The notes under the pieces were generated by a model. That model searched no databases. It worked only from the letters and a program-made list of their open reading frames with translations, and was not told the DNA's origin. From contig DFFD01000053.1 in the NCBI GenBank assembly GCA_002369495.1, positions 1-9,142 of the forward strand: a stretch of DNA of 9,142 bases. Reading direction: 5' to 3'. Position numbers and translations under genes: made by a program. Shown here piece by piece: positions 5,959 through 9,142 of the stretch (position 1 is its first letter; the number at the start of each line of letters is the position of its first letter). The stretch is from Lachnospiraceae bacterium UBA3785. GTDB taxonomy: Bacteria > Bacillota > Clostridia > Lachnospirales > Lachnospiraceae.

Positions 5959-8277
5959 ATGACGACAGAAGAGATGAAGGAAATTGAACGCATTAAATCG
6001 AAGAAAATACTTCTGGAAGAAGCGGACCAGGAGCTCCCGAAGCCGGATCATTTCGCATCGCCGGAGGAGCTCTACGCCGAGCTCGAGAAGGCGGTCCTGA
6101 AGTACCACCCCTCGGACGACCTCTCGATGATCCGCAAGGCTTACGAGCTCGCGAGGGAATCGCACAAGGACCAGAAGCGCAAGTCCGGGGAACCCTATGT
6201 GATCCATCCGATCTGCGTCGCGACGATCCTCGCGGATCTCGAGCTCGACAAGGAGTCCATCACGGCCGGCCTCCTGCACGACATCGTGGAGGACACGGAT
6301 GTGACCAACGAGGACGTCCGCCGCGAGTTCGGCAGCGAGGTGGAGATCATCGTCGACGGCGTGACAAAACTCGGCCAGATCGGCTACAAGGCGGACAAGA
6401 TCGAGACCCAGGCGGAGAACCTCCGCAAGATGTTCCTCGCCATGGCGAAGGACATCCGCGTGATCCTGGTCAAGCTGGCGGACCGCCTCCACAACATGCG
6501 GACGCTCCAGTACATGAAGCCGGAGAAGCAGCTGGAGAAGGCGCGCGAGACCCTCGACATCTACTCGCCGCTCGCCCAGAGACTCGGTATCATGAAAATC
6601 AAGACCGAGCTCGACGACCTTGCCCTGAAATACCTGCATCCGGACGTCTACGAGTCCCTGGTGCGCCAGATCGGGATCAAGAAGAGCCAGCGCGAAGCGT
6701 TCGTCGCCGGAATCGTCGGCGAGGTGAAGGAAAAGCTCGCCGAGGCCGGGATCAAGGGGGAGGTCAACGGCAGGATCAAGCATTTCTTCTCCATTTACAA
6801 GAAGATGGTGACCCAGGACAAGACGATCGACCAGATCTACGACCTCTTTGCGGTTCGCATCATCGTGGACAGCGTCCAGGACTGCTACGCGTCCCTCGGG
6901 CTCATCCATGACAAGTACAAGCCGGTGCCGGGCCGCTTCAAGGACTACATCGCGATGCCCAAGCAGAACATGTACCAGTCCCTGCACACGACCCTGATCG
7001 GGCCGGACGGCACCCCGTTCGAGATCCAGATCCGGACCTGGGAGATGCACAGGACCGCTGAGTACGGTATCGCCGCGCACTGGAAATACAAGGAGACCTC
7101 CTACGGCAAGCAGGTCGACGACCAGGAGGAGGCAAAGCTCGCCTGGCTGCGCCAGATCCTCGAGTGGCAGCAGGACACGTCCGACAACCACGAGTTCCTG
7201 ACGATGATCAAGTCGGACCTCGACCTCTTCTCGGAAAATGTCTACTGCTTCTCCCCGGCCGGCGACGTCAAGCAGCTGCCTTACGGGTCCTGCCCGGTGG
7301 ATTTCGCCTACAGCATACACTCGGCCGTAGGCAACAGGATGGTCGGCGCGCGCGTCAACGGGCGGCTGGTCCCGATCGAGTACCGGCTCCGCAACGGCGA
7401 CCGCGTCGAGATCATCACATCCCAGAACTCCAAGGGGCCGAGCCGCGACTGGCTGAAGATCGTCAAGAGCTCCCAGGCCAAGACGAAGATCAACCAGTGG
7501 TTCCGGGCGGAACTCAAAAATGACAATATCGAGCGCGGCAAGGAGCTGATCGCCCAGTCCGCGAAGCAGAAGGGCTACAACCTGCCCGACCTCATGAAGC
7601 AGGAGTACATGAACGGCGTCCTGCAGAAATACGGGTTCCGTGACTGGGAGTCCGTCCTCGCGGCGATCGGGCACGGCGGCCTCAAGGAGAACCAGGTCGT
7701 CAACAAGCTGATTGACCAGTTCGAGAAGGACAACAAGAAGAAGGAGACCGACGAGGAGATCCTGAAAGCCGCGCAGGCTTCCCAGGACAAGCTCCCGCTG
7801 GTGGCCCGCGAAGGTCGCGGCGGCATCACCGTGAAGGGCCTCAATGACCTGGCGGTGCATTTTGCGAAATGCTGCAGCCCGATCCCGGGCGACGAGATCG
7901 TCGGCTACATCACCCGCGGCCGCGGCGTGACGGTGCACCGGACGGACTGCATCAACATCATGAGCATGTCGGACGAGGAACGCGCTCGCCTGGTGGACGC
8001 AGAATGGCAGCTGCCGGAAAATGAAAAGAGCGGCAACACCTACGGCGTCGAGGTCAGCATCTACGCCGAGAACAGGATGGGCCTTCTGGTGGATATCTCC
8101 CGGACCTTCACCGACCGGAAGATCGACATCGGCAACATGAACGTCCGCCTGTCCAAGCAGGGCACGGCGACCCTGGACATGAGTTTCTTCGTGCACTCCT
8201 CGGAGGAGCTCGAGATGGTGCTGAGGGAACTCAAAAAGATCAAGAGTATCATTGATGTGACAAGAAAAGTCGGCTGA
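5959..8277 (+). CDS. relA: Bifunctional (p)ppGpp synthetase/hydrolase (RelA/SpoT, Rel)
   Basis: This 772-residue protein makes (p)ppGpp from ATP and GDP/GTP and also hydrolyses it, setting the stringent response at the ribosome. Domains in order: HD hydrolase (about 50-205) with H83, H107-D108 in LLHDIVEDT, and D174/N179 in LADRLHN; synthetase (about 270-380) with GRFKDYIAMP (325-334), YQSLHTT (339-345), EIQIRT (355-360) and HWKYKE (374-379); TGS (about 424-487); a helical linker; a zinc-finger-type domain with H634, C638-C639, H660 and C664; and a C-terminal ACT domain (about 695-770). The intact HD site plus the RFKD form of the synthetase loop mark a bifunctional Rel rather than a synthesis-only RelA. 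ATG 5959 is chosen because AAGGAGG (5948-5954) precedes it; the in-frame ATG 5932 has no such site. Firmicute names relA, rel and rsh are used interchangeably. Confidence 0.97.
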   Translation: MTTEEMKEIERIKSKKILLEEADQELPKPDHFASPEELYAELEKAVLKYHPSDDLSMIRKAYELARESHKDQKRKSGEPYVIHPICVATILADLELDKESITAGLLHDIVEDTDVTNEDVRREFGSEVEIIVDGVTKLGQIGYKADKIETQAENLRKMFLAMAKDIRVILVKLADRLHNMRTLQYMKPEKQLEKARETLDIYSPLAQRLGIMKIKTELDDLALKYLHPDVYESLVRQIGIKKSQREAFVAGIVGEVKEKLAEAGIKGEVNGRIKHFFSIYKKMVTQDKTIDQIYDLFAVRIIVDSVQDCYASLGLIHDKYKPVPGRFKDYIAMPKQNMYQSLHTTLIGPDGTPFEIQIRTWEMHRTAEYGIAAHWKYKETSYGKQVDDQEEAKLAWLRQILEWQQDTSDNHEFLTMIKSDLDLFSENVYCFSPAGDVKQLPYGSCPVDFAYSIHSAVGNRMVGARVNGRLVPIEYRLRNGDRVEIITSQNSKGPSRDWLKIVKSSQAKTKINQWFRAELKNDNIERGKELIAQSAKQKGYNLPDLMKQEYMNGVLQKYGFRDWESVLAAIGHGGLKENQVVNKLIDQFEKDNKKKETDEEILKAAQASQDKLPLVAREGRGGITVKGLNDLAVHFAKCCSPIPGDEIVGYITRGRGVTVHRTDCINIMSMSDEERARLVDAEWQLPENEKSGNTYGVEVSIYAENRMGLLVDISRTFTDRKIDIGNMNVRLSKQGTATLDMSFFVHSSEELEMVLRELKKIKSIIDVTRKVG

Positions 8278-8290
8278 AGCCGTAAGAGCG

Positions 8291-8317
8291 GGACCCGCAG
8301 CTTGCTGCTGCGGGTCC
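8291..8317. other. Strong intercistronic hairpin after relA
   Basis: GGACCCGCAGC (8291-8301) pairs perfectly over 11 bp with GCTGCGGGTCC (8307-8317) around a TTGCT loop. It starts 14 bases after the relA stop and ends 10 bases before the next ribosome binding site. No T-tract follows, so it is not a canonical intrinsic terminator. It more likely stabilises or tunes the mRNA between relA and the next gene, or it is a terminator that has lost its tail. Confidence 0.75.
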
Positions 8318-8337
8318 GAACTTACACGGAGGAGAGC

Positions 8338-8967
8338 ATGGGACAACTGAAAGTGAGCGTGTGCGTTGTCGGAAGCATCGGCACCAACTGCTTTATTCTT
8401 ACAAACACGGATACGAAGGAAGTGATCCTTGTTGACCCGGGCGACGAGGCGGAGACGATCCTCCATCACGCGCTGCCCGGTGATGAGAAACTTACGGCGA
8501 TCCTGCTCACGCACGGGCACTTCGACCATATCCTCGCGGTCAACGAGATCAAAAAGGCCCATCCGGACGCCGTGGTCTACGCGGCGGAGGCGGAGAGGGA
8601 CCTGCTCGCGGATCCGCGGCTCAACCAGGGCTACTACGATCCGCGCGCGTCTGTCACGGCGGACGTCTGGGTGAAAGAGGGCGATGTGATCGGGGCAGCC
8701 GGACTTTCATTTTCCGTCATCGAGACGCCCGGCCACACCCGCGGGAGCGTCTGCTACTACCTTGAGGCGGAGAAGCTGCTGTTTGCCGGGGATACGCTGT
8801 TTTACAGAAGCTGGGGCCGCACGGATCTCCCGACCGGCTCGGACGACGACATGGAGTTCTCCTTGGCACGCCTCTGCACGACCCTGCCGGAGGACGTCAC
8901 GGTCCTCACCGGGCACGGGGAGATGACGACGATCGGCTTTGAAAAGAAGGTCAAGGGGTTTCAATGA
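8338..8967 (+). CDS. MBL-fold hydrolase, glyoxalase II-like
   Basis: This 209-residue metallo-beta-lactamase-fold protein resembles the small glyoxalase II / YcbL class of thioester hydrolases. All metal ligands are present: THGHFDH at 58-64 (H59, H61, D63, H64), H133 in TPGHTRGS, D152 in AGDTLF and H193 in TGHGEMT. The class-typical GRTDLPTGS (160-168) follows the aspartate. It lacks the long C-terminal substrate-binding domain of full hydroxyacylglutathione hydrolases, so the substrate is uncertain. The ATG at 8338 is preceded by GGAGGAGA (8328-8335), whereas an in-frame TTG at 8302 lies in the hairpin loop and is rejected. Its stop overlaps the hemZ start in ATGA (8964-8967), so the two are translationally coupled. 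The relA - MBL - hemZ order is one I know from Clostridia. It is not a close copy of the other MBL protein at 1471-2283. Confidence 0.93.
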   Translation: MGQLKVSVCVVGSIGTNCFILTNTDTKEVILVDPGDEAETILHHALPGDEKLTAILLTHGHFDHILAVNEIKKAHPDAVVYAAEAERDLLADPRLNQGYYDPRASVTADVWVKEGDVIGAAGLSFSVIETPGHTRGSVCYYLEAEKLLFAGDTLFYRSWGRTDLPTGSDDDMEFSLARLCTTLPEDVTVLTGHGEMTTIGFEKKVKGFQ

Positions 8968-9142
8968 ATATCGGAGTAAAACTTGACAGAGATGATTTCT
9001 CCTACGACGTTCACTCGCTGGTGAAGGCATTCTACCCGGACGATGCGGTGCAGGTCTTTACGGAGACGGACGCGGCGAAGGCAGCGGTCCCGCGGGATCT
9101 TGTCATTTCCGTGCATATCCCGGACTACGAGGACCGGAAGGC
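8964..9142 (+). CDS. hemZ: Coproporphyrinogen dehydrogenase HemZ, N-terminal part
   Basis: This frame starts at the ATG overlapping the previous stop and stays open to the window edge (59 codons plus 2 bases). The protein begins MNIGVKLDRDDFSYDVHSLV and continues with KAFYPDDAVQVF, which resembles the N-terminal domain of clostridial HemZ (short beta strand, FxYDVHSLVKAFYP-type segment). HemZ is a radical-SAM, oxygen-independent coproporphyrinogen III oxidase-like enzyme of haem synthesis. The radical-SAM cysteine motif lies beyond the window and cannot be checked. A ribosome binding site, AAGGGG (8953-8958), lies inside the upstream gene with suitable spacing. Identification rests on the short N-terminus and on gene order. 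Confidence 0.75.
   Translation, partial: MNIGVKLDRDDFSYDVHSLVKAFYPDDAVQVFTETDAAKAAVPRDLVISVHIPDYEDRK

Noticed and set aside
8302..8337. TTG start for the second MBL hydrolase
   Set aside because: The TTG lies in the loop of a strong hairpin without a binding site. ATG 8338 has GGAGGAGA just upstream.
5935..8562. Very long open frame (875 codons) on the - strand opposite relA
   Set aside because: It lies antisense to a gene with complete Rel domains. It arises from GC-rich codon use that suppresses stops on the opposite strand. Its translation has no recognisable domain and is biased to Leu, Asp, Arg and Val.
1..9142. tRNA, rRNA, insertion sequence, phage or defence genes
   Set aside because: I found none on either strand. 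Every long stretch is explained by housekeeping or metabolic genes, and no transposase or integrase motifs are present.

Overview
The window is a GC-rich (about 60% by eye), gene-dense stretch of a Clostridia-type chromosome, most likely from a high-GC member of the Lachnospiraceae or a close relative. The evidence is the fused SecDF protein, strong AGGAGG-type ribosome binding sites, A+T-rich promoter islands in a GC-rich background, and the gene order recJ - apt - relA - MBL hydrolase - hemZ. From memory, that order is a conserved housekeeping block in this group. All genes lie on the + strand.

Layout. (1) 1-1403: the 3' part of a fused secDF gene, followed at once by a rho-independent terminator (1416-1451). 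(2) 1471-2283: a metallo-beta-lactamase (MBL) fold hydrolase. (3) 2284-2448: a 165-bp gap with a plausible promoter, then a 112-bp palindrome built from about 7.5 copies of a GGGACGGTTCC-type unit. (4) 2449-3498: a threonine-aldolase-type PLP enzyme. Three bases later comes recJ (3502-5166). (5) 5167-5310: an A+T-rich gap with a good extended -10 promoter and a leader of about 90 nt, then apt (5311-5841). (6) 5842-5958: a long imperfect hairpin, then bifunctional relA/spoT (5959-8277). (7) A strong 11-bp hairpin, then a glyoxalase-II-like MBL hydrolase (8338-8967), which overlaps the start of hemZ (8964 to the window end) by ATGA.

Function. The block joins protein export (SecDF), DNA repair (RecJ), purine salvage (Apt), stringent-response (p)ppGpp synthesis and hydrolysis (Rel) and anaerobic haem synthesis (HemZ). 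Apt uses PRPP and makes AMP, and Rel uses ATP with GDP/GTP, so that pair is linked through purine metabolism. The MBL hydrolase plus aldolase pair between secDF and recJ looks like an accessory insertion. It is bounded by a terminator and contains the repeat palindrome.

No complete undescribed system (defence, CRISPR, mobile island) is visible. The two least-explained signals are the 112-bp nested palindrome at 2321-2432 and an over-represented octamer, GGAAAATG/CATTTTCC. The octamer occurs eight times on both strands, where base composition predicts far fewer than one.
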